The translations under genes were made by a program, and so were the position numbers. Shown here piece after piece: positions 18,126 to 27,598 of a stretch of DNA of 64,000 nt (the stretch's first letter is position 1; every line of letters starts with the position of its first letter). The DNA lies in assembly GCF_000741765.1 (NCBI RefSeq), contig NZ_JGZU01000003.1, forward strand, positions 62,001 to 126,000, read 5' to 3'. This DNA comes from Bifidobacterium tsurumiense. GTDB taxonomy: Bacteria; Actinomycetota; Actinomycetes; Actinomycetales; Bifidobacteriaceae. Below the pieces are notes generated by a model. The model did not search any database. It was not told the DNA's origin and was given only the letters and a program-made list of their open reading frames with translations.

Positions 18126-19715
18126 ATGACCACGCACGCCGATACAAGTGCATCTGAATCTTCACCATTCGCAGCAAAAGGCATAACCACCCCAGTCGTT
18201 GAACGGCAAGCGCTCGAACAAGCCGAAAAAGCGGTATCACATCTTGCTTCACAACGCAACAATCGTTGGTATCCCGCCTTCCATATCGCTTCGAATGGCG
18301 GATGGATCAATGACCCCAACGGGTTGTGCCAATATCACGGCCGCTGGCACGTGTTTTACCAACTCCACCCTTACGGAACACAATGGGGTCCCATGCATTG
18401 GGGACATGTGTCCAGCGCTGACATGCTCACCTGGCAACGCGAGCCCATAGCCATGGCGCCCACATTGCCAGAAGAACGCGATGGTGTCTTTTCAGGCTCT
18501 GCGGTTGTGGACGATTCCGGTGATTTGCGCTTCTATTACACCGGCCATGTCATGCTCAATGGAAAAGATGCAGAAAACGGCACCCGTGAGGTGCAGATGC
18601 TGGCGAAGGCCGACGGTCCTGAGGTGCATCATCTCCGTAAACATGGCCTTGTCGTCGACTTCCCCGAGGATTTGGTGTTCAATGATTTCCGCGACCCCAA
18701 GGTGTGGAAACAAGATGATGTCTGGTTCATGATTGTCGGCGCACAATCCAAAGAACATAGGGGACAAATCCTGCTCTTCACCTCAACGGATATGGAAACC
18801 TGGAATTACGATCAAATCCTATTTGAGCATCCTGATCCGAATGTGTTCATGTTGGAATGCCCTGATTTCTTCCCTCTTGCCGCGCCGGACGGAAAGCAAC
18901 GATGGATCATCTGCTTCTCTGCCATGGGCTCCAAGCCGAGCGGATTCATGAACCGAAATGTGAACAATGCGGGTTATATGATCGGTTCTTGGCAACCCGG
19001 CAAGGCCTTCACTCCTGAATCAGAGTTCAGGCTGTGGGATTGGGGACACAACTATTACGCGCCGCAGTCCTTCGAATCCGAAGACGGACGCCGCATGATG
19101 TATGGATGGATGAGCCCCATGGTTCAGCCGATCCCCATGCAGGATGACGGCTGGTGCGGCAATCTCACGCTGCCGCGCGAGGTGTACCTCGGCGAGGACG
19201 GTGACGTTCACACAGTACCGGCACACGAGCTTCTGGGATTACGCTCGGACACCACAACTTGGGATGCTATGCAGCTGGCTAGTGGCGAAGAGCGGACGAT
19301 CCTCGACAATGCCGAAGCCGTGGAGCTTGAGCTTGATATCGATCTGTCACAAACCACCGCTGAGCGCGCCGGCGTCAAGCTGCATTGCACCGAAGATGGC
19401 GCATATACATACGTAGCATATGATGCGCAGATGGGTCGCGTGATCCTGGACCGTGGCGCCTGCTCCAATGGTGATCGAGGATATCGTGCAGCGCCTCTCA
19501 GCAATGCCGAACTGGAGGCACAGCATATTCGACTGCGCATATTCATTGACCGCGGCTGCGTGGAAGTGTATGTCAACGACGGTTCGCAGGTCCTGAGCTC
19601 GTATAGCTACCCTTCGCAAGGAGCACGTGCGGTTAAGCTCTGCTCGGAATCCGGTTCGGTATCGATTGCTTCGTGCAAGGTACACACCTTGAGAAGCATT
19701 GGCTTGGACGAGTAG
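18126..19715 (+). CDS. GH32 beta-fructofuranosidase (sucrose hydrolase)
   Basis: Intracellular enzyme that splits sucrose and short fructo-oligosaccharides; no signal peptide is visible. The 529-residue protein carries the three GH32 catalytic motifs: WINDPNG (residues 60-66, nucleophile Asp63), FRDP (Asp190, transition-state stabiliser) and ECPD (acid/base Glu244). The five-blade propeller is followed by the C-terminal beta-sandwich from about residue 385, with IDRGCVEVYVNDG typical of its last strands. The gene follows its own promoter and operator and ends at a strong hairpin at 19756. Whether sucrose or inulin-type oligomers are preferred cannot be told from sequence. Confidence 0.95.
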   Translation: MTTHADTSASESSPFAAKGITTPVVERQALEQAEKAVSHLASQRNNRWYPAFHIASNGGWINDPNGLCQYHGRWHVFYQLHPYGTQWGPMHWGHVSSADMLTWQREPIAMAPTLPEERDGVFSGSAVVDDSGDLRFYYTGHVMLNGKDAENGTREVQMLAKADGPEVHHLRKHGLVVDFPEDLVFNDFRDPKVWKQDDVWFMIVGAQSKEHRGQILLFTSTDMETWNYDQILFEHPDPNVFMLECPDFFPLAAPDGKQRWIICFSAMGSKPSGFMNRNVNNAGYMIGSWQPGKAFTPESEFRLWDWGHNYYAPQSFESEDGRRMMYGWMSPMVQPIPMQDDGWCGNLTLPREVYLGEDGDVHTVPAHELLGLRSDTTTWDAMQLASGEERTILDNAEAVELELDIDLSQTTAERAGVKLHCTEDGAYTYVAYDAQMGRVILDRGACSNGDRGYRAAPLSNAELEAQHIRLRIFIDRGCVEVYVNDGSQVLSSYSYPSQGARAVKLCSESGSVSIASCKVHTLRSIGLDE

Positions 19716-19755
19716 CGACCTGATTGCTGAATCGATCGCTTTGCCGTCGGTGATG

Positions 19756-19796
19756 AAAGAACTGTGCTGCGACATGTGACCGCAGCACAGTTCTTT
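19756..19796. terminator. Bidirectional terminator between the GH32 gene and uppS
   Basis: Perfect 16-base inverted repeat (arms 19756-19771 and 19781-19796) with a 9-base loop, between two convergent genes. The outer arm is A-rich on one side and T-rich on the other, giving a U-rich tail in both directions. Confidence 0.9.
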
Positions 19797-19806
19797 TATG
19801 AGAAGG

Positions 19807-20598
19807 TTATTTCGTCACTCCGCCGAAACGACGATCACGGTGAACATAGCGGTCGATTGAACGCCACAGCACCTCTCGCCCGCAATCGGGGAAGAGTTCT
19901 GGCACAAAATCCAATTCCGCGTAGGCGGCCTGCCAAGGGAGGAAATTGCTCGTGCGCTGCTCCCCCGATGTGCGCAACACCAAATCACAATCGGGGATGT
20001 CAGGGTTATACAGATGATCGGCGACCATGGACTCGGTAACCCGGTCACCGCGTATGCGACCATCGCGCACTGACCGTGCTATGGCGGCGCAGGCATCGGC
20101 AATCTCGGCGCGGCCTCCGTAATTGATGCAGAACACCACATCAATAACCGAATTATGCTTGGTTCTTTCCATGGCCGACTCGAGTTCATCGATAACGGAT
20201 TTCCAAAGCCGCGGACGTCGACCTGCCCAACGCACACGCACTCCCCACTCATCCATTTGCGCCACTCTGCGGCGGATGATATCGCGAGAGAAACCCATGA
20301 GGAATCGCACTTCCTGCGGGGAGCGCTTCCAGTTTTCTGTCGAGAACGTATACAGGCTCAGATAACGGACGCCTGCTTCAATGGCGCCTGCTATGGTGTC
20401 GAACACCACCGGTTCTGCGGCCTGATGCCCTTCAGTGCGCACCAATCCACGCTGCTGCGCCCAACGGCCGTTCCCGTCCATGATCACACCAACATGCCGA
20501 GGCACTTTCCCCTTGGGGAATTGGGGAATAATCGACTTATCGGAAAATGGCGCCGCAGGAATATCCAGCGACTTGTAATCGACATGTTCAAAAGCCAT
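19807..20598 (-). CDS. uppS: Undecaprenyl (polyprenyl) diphosphate synthase
   Basis: cis-Prenyltransferase that builds the C55 lipid carrier for cell-wall synthesis. Motifs: HVGVIMDGNGRWAQQRGL with the catalytic Asp, LSLYTFSTENWKRSPQEV, and near the end DLVLRTSGEQRTSNFLPWQAAYAELDF. I chose ATG 20598 (MAFEHVDYKSLDIP, 264 residues) because the longer reading overlaps recO and adds non-family sequence. It begins 2 bases after the recO stop, so they are one transcript. The isoprenoid genes ispG and dxr lie further upstream on the same strand. Confidence 0.95.
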   Translation of the reverse strand: MAFEHVDYKSLDIPAAPFSDKSIIPQFPKGKVPRHVGVIMDGNGRWAQQRGLVRTEGHQAAEPVVFDTIAGAIEAGVRYLSLYTFSTENWKRSPQEVRFLMGFSRDIIRRRVAQMDEWGVRVRWAGRRPRLWKSVIDELESAMERTKHNSVIDVVFCINYGGRAEIADACAAIARSVRDGRIRGDRVTESMVADHLYNPDIPDCDLVLRTSGEQRTSNFLPWQAAYAELDFVPELFPDCGREVLWRSIDRYVHRDRRFGGVTK

Positions 20599-20600
20599 AA

Positions 20601-21323
20601 TCACGAATCTAACAAGCGCAGTGAACGTATGGGGCGTTCCAAATAATATTCTCCCCATTCTTCAACAAGTTGACAGACCTTTGATGCGGCACCTGCCTCA
20701 TCCAACACATGCCAGTCCCCCTCCACCAAGGCGTCAAACTGCTCACGGCAGAGCAAGTCCACGGCCCTGGCATCCGGGGTGTGATCGTTGGCGCACATCA
20801 CGCCTCCTGAGCGCACGGAAATATAATCCAGATGGTCGCGGCTTCCGCACACCACGCAAGAATCCATACGAGGCGTCCATCCTGCCAAAGAAAGCGCTCT
20901 CATCACATAGGAACGGGCTATGGCATCGGGAGCATGTTTGCGTCTTGACAGTGCTCCTAAGGCGGCTATCACAAGCCGGTACTGATCGGCAGAGGGTTCA
21001 TGTTCGGTGCTGACAATGCGATCCGCCGTCTCTGCGATGACATTTGCCGCAGCATATGAGGCATAATCCGCACTCACCCGACCGGAATATGCGGCAATCG
21101 ACTCTGCTTGGGATACCGTGTCTAAAGACCGGCCTTCGGCAAGCAGCACATCAACGCGCATAAACGGCTCGAGGCGGCCACCAAACCGAGACTTGGTTCG
21201 GCGCACGCCTTTCGCGACGGCACGCACTTTGCCGTGTTCGCGAGTCATCAACGTGATGATGCGGTCGGCCTCTCCCAGTTTGACCGTGCGCAACACCACA
21301 CCCTCATCACGATAGAGTGCCAT
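20601..21323 (-). CDS. recO: DNA repair protein RecO
   Basis: Loads RecA on gapped DNA in the RecFOR pathway. The 240-residue protein starts MALYRDEGVVLRTVKLGEADRIITLMTREHG, the RecO OB-fold, and includes GVRRTKSRFGGRLEPFM. A zinc site is suggested by CVVCGSRDHL and, 20 residues on, GGVMCAND, with one Cys of the usual four replaced or displaced. Located between ispG and uppS, an arrangement common in actinobacteria for recO-uppS. Confidence 0.94.
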   Translation of the reverse strand: MALYRDEGVVLRTVKLGEADRIITLMTREHGKVRAVAKGVRRTKSRFGGRLEPFMRVDVLLAEGRSLDTVSQAESIAAYSGRVSADYASYAAANVIAETADRIVSTEHEPSADQYRLVIAALGALSRRKHAPDAIARSYVMRALSLAGWTPRMDSCVVCGSRDHLDYISVRSGGVMCANDHTPDARAVDLLCREQFDALVEGDWHVLDEAGAASKVCQLVEEWGEYYLERPIRSLRLLDS

Positions 21324-21375
21324 GCTCTAGAGAAGACCTCCTGCTGACGCGTTCCAATAGTCCAGTGTCGTTGGG

Positions 21376-22638
21376 TTATTCAGCGCTATGCACGCCGCCT
21401 TGGATAGGAACAACCACAGGCCCGGTTGCAGTTGTTGGGATTTCGCCATTCTCCTGCATCTGAGATGCGATCTCATGAGCATGCTCAAGCAGAGTAGGCA
21501 CGATCTGATCTTCGGGAACAGTCTCGATAACCTTGCCCTTGATGAAAATCTGTCCCTTTCCATTGCCGGAAGCCACGCCCAAATCGGCCTCACGAGCCTC
21601 GCCAGGACCGTTGACAATGCACCCCATAACCGCCACGCGAATAGGCGCCGTAATATCCTTCAACCCTTCGGTTACTGCTGAAGCCAACTGAATTACGTCA
21701 ACCTGCGCACGGCCGCAGCTCGGGCAGGAAATAATATCGAAATGACGCTCACGCAAGCCCAGATATTCCAGTATCTTGCAGCCAACCTTGACCTCTTCGA
21801 CAGGAGGCGCCGACAGGGACACTCGGATGGTATCCCCTATGCCCTCCGCCAAAAGGGATCCGAAAGCAAGACAGGATTTGATGGTGCCTTGCCAAGCCGG
21901 ACCTGCTTCGGTAACACCCAAATGCAGAGGCCAATCACCCTTGGAAGCCAGCAGACGATATGTCTGCACCATGGTCACGGGATCATGATGCTTCACTGAG
22001 ATCTTGAAGTCCCTGAAGCCCACGTCTTCGAACATATGAGCCTCTTTCAAAGCCGAAGCGACCAAGGCTTCGGGAGTCGGACCGCCATACTGTTCGTAGA
22101 GTTCCTTGTCCAGCGAACCTGCGTTCACACCAATTCGCAACGAAATGCCGGCATCGGTTGCCGCCTTGCAAATACTTGGCCCGACTTCTGAGAATTTGCG
22201 AATATTGCCTGGATTGACACGGACCGCGGCGCAACCTGCATCGATGGCTTGAAATACGTATTTGCTTTGGAAATGAATATCCGCGATCACCGGAATCGGG
22301 GACTTCTTCACAATAATCGGCAACACATCCGCATCGTCTTGGCTGGGTACGGCAACTCGGACGATATCGCAACCCGCTGCTGCCAATTCAGCAATCTGCT
22401 GCAATGTGCCATTGATATCGGTTGTGGCGGTATTGGTCATTGACTGCACCGATATGGGCGCACCTCCGCCGACCGGAACCGGTCCGACATTGATCCGGCG
22501 TGACTTGCGGCGCGGATGAAGAGGCGTTTCGCTTATGGCCGCCTGTCCGGTTTTTCTAAACGGCTTTTCGCTTGCAATCCCCTGTTGCTCACCAGTCGGC
22601 GTGAAAAAATCTACGTTCACCTTACTCATGCTTTCCAT
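21376..22638 (-). CDS. ispG: 4-hydroxy-3-methylbut-2-enyl diphosphate synthase
   Basis: Iron-sulfur enzyme of the MEP isoprenoid pathway (GcpE), converting MEcPP to HMBPP. The 420-residue protein has [18 protein letters not shown] at the start of the TIM barrel, then VRVNPGNI and [11 protein letters not shown]. The three cluster cysteines are seen in [12 protein letters not shown] and [10 protein letters not shown]. Start is Met1 or Met4; GGAAAG precedes Met4. Dxr, an earlier enzyme of the same pathway, is the next gene upstream (123 bases), which supports a small MEP gene group. Confidence 0.97.
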   Translation of the reverse strand: MESMSKVNVDFFTPTGEQQGIASEKPFRKTGQAAISETPLHPRRKSRRINVGPVPVGGGAPISVQSMTNTATTDINGTLQQIAELAAAGCDIVRVAVPSQDDADVLPIIVKKSPIPVIADIHFQSKYVFQAIDAGCAAVRVNPGNIRKFSEVGPSICKAATDAGISLRIGVNAGSLDKELYEQYGGPTPEALVASALKEAHMFEDVGFRDFKISVKHHDPVTMVQTYRLLASKGDWPLHLGVTEAGPAWQGTIKSCLAFGSLLAEGIGDTIRVSLSAPPVEEVKVGCKILEYLGLRERHFDIISCPSCGRAQVDVIQLASAVTEGLKDITAPIRVAVMGCIVNGPGEAREADLGVASGNGKGQIFIKGKVIETVPEDQIVPTLLEHAHEIASQMQENGEIPTTATGPVVVPIQGGVHSAE

Positions 22639-22761
22639 TCAAGCGACACACGGTAAGGCGACCAAAGACACACACGCCCACCGATTGTCGTAACGTCAAC
22701 ACGATGCCAGGCCGGAAGACGAAACGCTGCACAGAGCTTTCGAGTTGCCAGCCTGCAACAC

Positions 22762-23949
22762 CTATCGTTGTATGTTTATCAGACTATCGGCGCGTGCACG
22801 AGCTTCAAGCTCAATCTGTCCCATTTCCTCCACGGACGTAAACAATGGCGCTCCGCGAAGTTCTGCATCCATCTGATCCAGCACATCTTTTACAGTGTCC
22901 ACAATTCCCAGATATGGCAAGCGACCATTCAAAAATGCGTGTACCGCCTGTTCATTGGCTGCATTCAGTACGGCGGTATGCTTTTCCGAAGACTGCAGGC
23001 ATTCCCTGGCAAGGCTCACCGCTGGAAACGCTTCATCATCCAAAGGTTCAAAAGTCCATTGAGCGGCTTTGGTCCAATCGCAAGCAAGGGATACGTTATC
23101 CAAGCGTTCCGGTGCGGAAAGGCCCAAAGCAATGGGAAGCCTCATATCAGGCGGCGATGCTTGGGCGATGGTTGCCCCATCGCGGAATTCAACCATGGAA
23201 TGCACGATAGATTGCGGATGAACGGTCACTTCAATGCGCTCTGGAGGAATATCGAACAGACGGCTTGCCTCAATGACTTCCAATCCCTTATTCATCAAAG
23301 TCGAAGAATTGATGGTCACGACCGGGCCCATATTCCATGTCGGATGGTTCAAAGCCTGATCGGGGGTGATATCAGTAAGCTCTTCGCGATGACGTCCTCT
23401 AAAAGGACCGCCGGAAGCAGTGACAATAAGCTTGCTCACCTCGGCATGGGTGCCGGAACGCAATGACTGCCATATCGCCGAGTGCTCGGAATCCACAGGA
23501 TTGATTTGCTGAGCCCTGATCTGAGCGTCAAACAGCAAATGGCCGCCGGCGACCACGGATTCCTTATTGGCCAAGGCCAACTGAGACCCAGCCTGCAAGG
23601 CTGCAATCGAAGGCTCCAACCCAATGGATCCCGTAATGCCGTTGAGCACCACATCCGCTCCGCTGCCAGCCATATCGCATATGGCCTGAGGGCCCGCAGT
23701 GATATGAACGTTGTTCGCACCGGCCGCATCCAACGCCTCGCGCAATTGCGATACGACAGTGTCGTCAGACACGGCCACATTGGATACGTTGAACGCGGCA
23801 GCTTGTTGCGCCAACAAAGGAATATGAGTTCCTGCCGCAGCAAGCCCCGTGACTTGGAAGCGATCGGCATGCCTGGAAATAACATCCAATCCCTGCGTAC
23901 CAATTGATCCAGTGGATCCCAGTATTACTACTGTCGTACGATCACTCAC
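22762..23949 (-). CDS. dxr: 1-deoxy-D-xylulose-5-phosphate reductoisomerase
   Basis: NADPH-dependent enzyme that makes MEP from DXP. The 395-residue protein begins with the dinucleotide fold VVILGSTGSIGTQGLDVI, has ALANKESVVAGG and the metal-site block PVDSEHSAIWQSL, and the flexible-loop region TVHPQSIVHSMVEF. All are standard. The start overlaps the DivIVA-repeat gene by 4 bases (ATGA). With ispG, it shows that the cell makes isoprenoids by the MEP route. Confidence 0.97.
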   Translation of the reverse strand: MSDRTTVVILGSTGSIGTQGLDVISRHADRFQVTGLAAAGTHIPLLAQQAAAFNVSNVAVSDDTVVSQLREALDAAGANNVHITAGPQAICDMAGSGADVVLNGITGSIGLEPSIAALQAGSQLALANKESVVAGGHLLFDAQIRAQQINPVDSEHSAIWQSLRSGTHAEVSKLIVTASGGPFRGRHREELTDITPDQALNHPTWNMGPVVTINSSTLMNKGLEVIEASRLFDIPPERIEVTVHPQSIVHSMVEFRDGATIAQASPPDMRLPIALGLSAPERLDNVSLACDWTKAAQWTFEPLDDEAFPAVSLARECLQSSEKHTAVLNAANEQAVHAFLNGRLPYLGIVDTVKDVLDQMDAELRGAPLFTSVEEMGQIELEARARADSLINIQR

Positions 23950-25283
23950 TGAGCATCCTTAGTCTCGCTGTCTTCCGCACGCTCTGCAGGCGAGGCAAGG
24001 GTTTGCGGAGTGAAAGTCGGGAACGACAGATCAGGAATATCGAAGCTGAGGCTGGTTTCTGTCGGCAATGCCGGTACCTCAGGCAGTGTTTGTGCAAACG
24101 ATGGTTCTTCATGAACGGGCGGGAACACCGGCTTGCGTTCTTCTGCAACAGAATCGGCTGTGCCGTCCTGAGATGACTCAACGTGCGTTTGCGACGATTC
24201 GTCTGCCGCTTCATCAAATGATGGCAAATCCATCGCCGAAGTAGGGGCGCCTCCTTCAGTAGGCGTTGTTGAGCGGCTTGCACTTGCGAGTGCCGCCAAA
24301 GAGGAACTTTCGCCAGAAGCCGCTGCCGACTCAGATTCAGCAGGAGCAGCAGTAGCCGAAGTGGGCGTGCTTGGAGCAAAGGTCTGCGTTGCGAAGGTAT
24401 TTGCGCCTTGTGACTCTTGAGCTGGGCTCAGCACATTGGCTTCAGACTGCGGATTGTTGAAAATCGCCTCTTCTGCTTTATGCAGTGCGTCGAAGGATTC
24501 CGTAGCCGCCTCATAACCCGAGGGCGCGAAGGAAACCGGCTGATCCGTTGTGCTCTGAGCGGCAGGGGTGAAGAGCGGCGAGACCGCTGCTGCAGGACGA
24601 ACCGGCGCAGGCGCCGTCTCCTCAGGTTCCTTGTCTGCGTTAGTCACGTAATCCGCAACCCGAGCAAATGATTCAAGACGCGACAGGAGACGCACGCAGG
24701 CATTCAGGAAGTAATCTACCTGACGCTCGTCATAGCCCTTCTTGCCCTTGCGCTGCGTAAAAATCACATTGGCAACGGTATTGGCGTGGAAATCGACCAG
24801 ACTGTCATCATTGGCATCTGAGCCTTCAATGCCTAGCCCAGCCGCTGCCTTGTCTACGACTTTGTCAACGAGACGATCAACCTGCTTGCGATCATATGAC
24901 GGCTGCTTCGCCGTTCCATCGCGGAATCGTTCACGTTCTGCTCGCTCTGTGCGCTTTGCTATTGCGCGATACAGTTCTTCTGTTTGTGCCTTCCAAGCCA
25001 CTCGGCCATGCTCGGTGATTTCCCAATTGGTTCGCTGATCAACCACTGCACGTTCAAGGCGTGCCAGTGCGGCATCCACTTGTGCTATTGCATAGCCACC
25101 TTTGCGCAAGTCAAAGGACACATCTTGGATATCCTCTTGCGACAGCTGAACACTCTCGCTCTCATACAGCGAATGTGCGCGCTCGAGAAACTCATCCACT
25201 TGGTCGGTGTCGTAGCCCCATTTACGCTTGCCCACACGCGCTATGCCAGGCGTGTTACGCTCGCTTTCAGCTTCCTGAGCCAT
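23946..25283 (-). CDS. Protein with four DivIVA-type N-terminal motifs and a long disordered tail
   Basis: A 445-residue protein of unknown role. Residues 1-210 contain four copies of the membrane-sensing DivIVA motif, each with aromatic/Gly-Tyr then QVD: KWGYDTDQVDEFLERA, KGGYAIAQVDAALARL, SYDRKQVDRLVDKVV and KKGYDERQVDYFLNA. This matches the actinobacterial DivI1A-domain repeat proteins. Residues from about 225 to the end are low complexity, rich in Ala, Ser, Thr, Glu and Pro, without predicted structure. There is no coiled coil like that of Wag31. It overlaps dxr by 4 bases. A role at curved membrane such as septa is an inference. Confidence 0.85.
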   Translation of the reverse strand: MAQEAESERNTPGIARVGKRKWGYDTDQVDEFLERAHSLYESESVQLSQEDIQDVSFDLRKGGYAIAQVDAALARLERAVVDQRTNWEITEHGRVAWKAQTEELYRAIAKRTERAERERFRDGTAKQPSYDRKQVDRLVDKVVDKAAAGLGIEGSDANDDSLVDFHANTVANVIFTQRKGKKGYDERQVDYFLNACVRLLSRLESFARVADYVTNADKEPEETAPAPVRPAAAVSPLFTPAAQSTTDQPVSFAPSGYEAATESFDALHKAEEAIFNNPQSEANVLSPAQESQGANTFATQTFAPSTPTSATAAPAESESAAASGESSSLAALASASRSTTPTEGGAPTSAMDLPSFDEAADESSQTHVESSQDGTADSVAEERKPVFPPVHEEPSFAQTLPEVPALPTETSLSFDIPDLSFPTFTPQTLASPAERAEDSETKDAQ

Positions 25284-25448
25284 CGGCTATCTACCTCCTA
25301 TGAAGAAGTGCTATCAGGTTAACTTTACGTGACTATTGGGACGCTGTACAATGCGAGGCGCTATATCACGCCAAATAGTGGCGAATCCCACTGACAAACA
25401 CGCCGAAAAACTACGCTCGGCATACCTTGCTGTACAGTTAAACGTCGC

Positions 25449-25522
25449 GGGCGATTAGCTCAGTTGGCTAGAGCGCCACCTTTACACGGTGGATGTCGGG
25501 GGTTCGAGCCCCTCATCGCCCA
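25449..25522 (+). tRNA. tRNA-Val (anticodon TAC)
   Basis: 74-base cloverleaf: acceptor GGGCGAT/ATCGCCC, D-arm with AGCTCAGTTGGCTAGAGC, anticodon stem CCACC/GGTGG around TTTACAC, and T-arm GGGGGTTCGAGCCCC. Anticodon TAC reads GUA/GUG valine codons. The CCA end is not encoded (ACA follows). Confidence 0.97.
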
Positions 25523-25917
25523 CATATTTTCTTCTATATTTGTTATTCAGCGCGCTCCTCTATCATGAACGAGAGCTTTTCATTGCCGCATTGCTTCATC
25601 ACGACTGTGGAACATCTTGGTATCAGACAAGTCATTGGAGCGTCGCGGTATCACAACAGGAGCGCTCTTGAGCCTTTCATTCCTGAGAACAATGTCCCAT
25701 TGGCTGTACATGCGGCAGGTTTCCCGAAATCATGAGCGCCTGGAATACCAACAGGCCTATAGCCAGCGACATCATCGGCAGCTCATGCGACTGAGTGCCC
25801 GAAACCATTGATGAATGGTGTCCAAAAGGCTTGGTCACACATCGGTAGAGTCCGGCTGCGTTCATCGGGTAATGATCAACGAGAATTCTAGATCAGTCCC
25901 ATACCACTTATAACAAA
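25523..25917. other. Gene-free stretch after tRNA-Val
   Basis: No convincing gene, RNA or repeat seen. Two short open frames here (about 60 codons) look like chance: no ribosome-binding site and no recognisable family. Confidence 0.5.
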
Positions 25918-25943
25918 GGCCGCACACCTACTCGTGTGCGGCC
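25918..25943 (-). terminator. Terminator after the DUF3052 gene
   Basis: 10-base perfect GC-rich stem (25918-25927 with 25934-25943), 6-base loop, followed on the minus strand by TTTGTTATAAG. It lies 12 bases past the gene stop. Confidence 0.88.
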
Positions 25944-25954
25944 ATTGATCTGCC

Positions 25955-26371
25955 TCAGCGTCCTTTGCCGAAGGCCCTTAAACGGATTCCGTTCCAGTCC
26001 TTGCTCACGGTGAGAGGAGTGGCGGCATTCATGCCTGCCGTTTTTGCGGCAGACTGCACAGTGCTGGAACTTGCAGCACCAGGGCGGCCAGGCTTTGGAG
26101 CCAGCACCCAGACCGGGCCATTGTCTTCCAGCATGGTTGTGGCGTCAACGATGGTATCGGCGAGAGTATCCTCGTCATCCCCATCTCTCCACCAAATGAC
26201 AACACCATCGACGGCGGTGCCATAGTCCTCGTCTACCAGATCCTCCCCAGTCAGATCCTCGATTTTAGTGCAGATCGAGTCATCCACGTCGTCATCCCAC
26301 AGCCACTGCTGCACGATGTCGCCAGCGTGAAAACCGAATTCTTCAGCGTTTTGCGATGCCGTTTGATTCAC
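25955..26371 (-). CDS. DUF3052 family protein
   Basis: Small acidic actinobacterial protein of unknown function. I recognise DUF3052 from EEFGFHAGDIVQQWLWDDDVD, IEDLTGEDLVDEDYG, VDGVVIWWRDGD and the end WNGIRLRAFGKG. I prefer GTG 26371 (VNQTASQNAEEF, 139 codons counting the start) to the TTG at 26389. A -10-like TATATT ends about 6 bases before this GTG with no ribosome-binding site, suggesting a leaderless transcript. A strong terminator follows. Confidence 0.85.
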   Translation of the reverse strand: MNQTASQNAEEFGFHAGDIVQQWLWDDDVDDSICTKIEDLTGEDLVDEDYGTAVDGVVIWWRDGDDEDTLADTIVDATTMLEDNGPVWVLAPKPGRPGAASSSTVQSAAKTAGMNAATPLTVSKDWNGIRLRAFGKGR

Positions 26372-26476
26372 GATGCACAAATATAGCAAAGCGTCCGGAA
26401 CACCGCGCCGCCTGTGTCAAAGAACGGCAACGATTTCGGACGCTTTTCGTGCAGATTCCCACTCAATAAGCTGCAT

Positions 26477-27436
26477 TCATGCAGTGCAATGTTCCAACCC
26501 TTGAGTATTCCCCGAACCGATGGCCACCAGTGCCTGATATGCCTCGTCAATATTGGAAACCTTGACATCGGTCAAACCTGGAGGCACATGCCCTACCACC
26601 TCATCGCAATTCGAAGCCGGAGCCAGGAACCAAGTTGCGCCGTCACGCTTGGCGCCGATCATTTTCAATCGAATACCGCCGATAGCACCGACATTGCCAT
26701 CCTTGTCAATTGTTCCGGTACCGGCAATCGTCTTACCGCCGGATTCATCCTGCTCGGTCAGCTTGTCGATAACGCCCAAGGTGTACATCATGCCTGCCGA
26801 AGGACCGCCGATATCATCGATATGCATAGACACTTTGACATTGGAAACATCAACTCCGAGTTTTTTGGCATATGCCAGCGCAGCGGTCTGTGCTGCGGAC
26901 TGTGACTCGCTCATCTCTGCGTCCGTCTCTTCTTGATATTCCTCTGCGGTCTGTCCCTTCGGGAATATCGCTTCCTGAGGAAGCACCTCCATATGAGGAC
27001 TCGCCCAGCCCCACAGCGCATACACATTCGGCACGGGATACCCCGGTAAACCCGATGCATTGACGGTGAGCATCAGCAGCTGTCCTGTATCGGCATAGGT
27101 TGTTGCCCCTGAAATACTGATGATCTGAGACCCTCCGGATTCACCCAAAACATTGCGTGTGGGACCTGGGATCTCAACCACATAAGGGCTCGGCATGAAT
27201 AGCATTGCACCGGCAAGAATCACTCCGAAAATGCTTATGAGATATCGCATCGAATGCGCCTGCAAATATTCTTGCCAGCGCGTCACCGACCTGTCGAGAC
27301 GAGCCAACACCCCCCTGTCCTGCAAGCTCTCGACGTCCTTGCCATCATCGTCAAGCAGTTCGTAACGGCGTGCATTCTTGGACCGAGTGGATTGATCCTT
27401 ATTGGCATGATGCAATATCGGCATATCGCTCATCAT
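26477..27436 (-). CDS. Membrane-anchored YlbL-like protease with Lon (S16) domain
   Basis: About 319 residues from ATG 27436 (MMSDMPILHH); GAAAGG lies upstream. A cytoplasmic stretch leads to one membrane segment (YLISIFGVILAGAMLFM), then an extracellular region starting VVEIPGPTRNVLG. The C-terminal part is a Lon-type proteolytic domain: DDIGGPSAGMMYTLGVID holds the catalytic Ser, and GGIRLKMIGAKRDGATWFLAP the Lys. The middle (residues about 125-210) takes the place of the PDZ domain in YlbL relatives, though the PDZ fold is not obvious by eye. Divergent from the zincin gene, as Rv3194c is from Rv3195 in Mycobacterium (from memory). Confidence 0.88.
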   Translation of the reverse strand: MMSDMPILHHANKDQSTRSKNARRYELLDDDGKDVESLQDRGVLARLDRSVTRWQEYLQAHSMRYLISIFGVILAGAMLFMPSPYVVEIPGPTRNVLGESGGSQIISISGATTYADTGQLLMLTVNASGLPGYPVPNVYALWGWASPHMEVLPQEAIFPKGQTAEEYQEETDAEMSESQSAAQTAALAYAKKLGVDVSNVKVSMHIDDIGGPSAGMMYTLGVIDKLTEQDESGGKTIAGTGTIDKDGNVGAIGGIRLKMIGAKRDGATWFLAPASNCDEVVGHVPPGLTDVKVSNIDEAYQALVAIGSGNTQGLEHCTA

Positions 27437-27598
27437 AAACAAACCGCGTACCTTTCGGCGGACTCGGATGTTTCCTTCAGCGAAACACTGGGATAGTGAG
27501 GCAATACTATGGAGACAACGATATGGCCGCACCTATATGCGTCGATTAATGACACACTGTAGAAAACGGCATCAGCAGATACACAAGGTGGCTGGATT

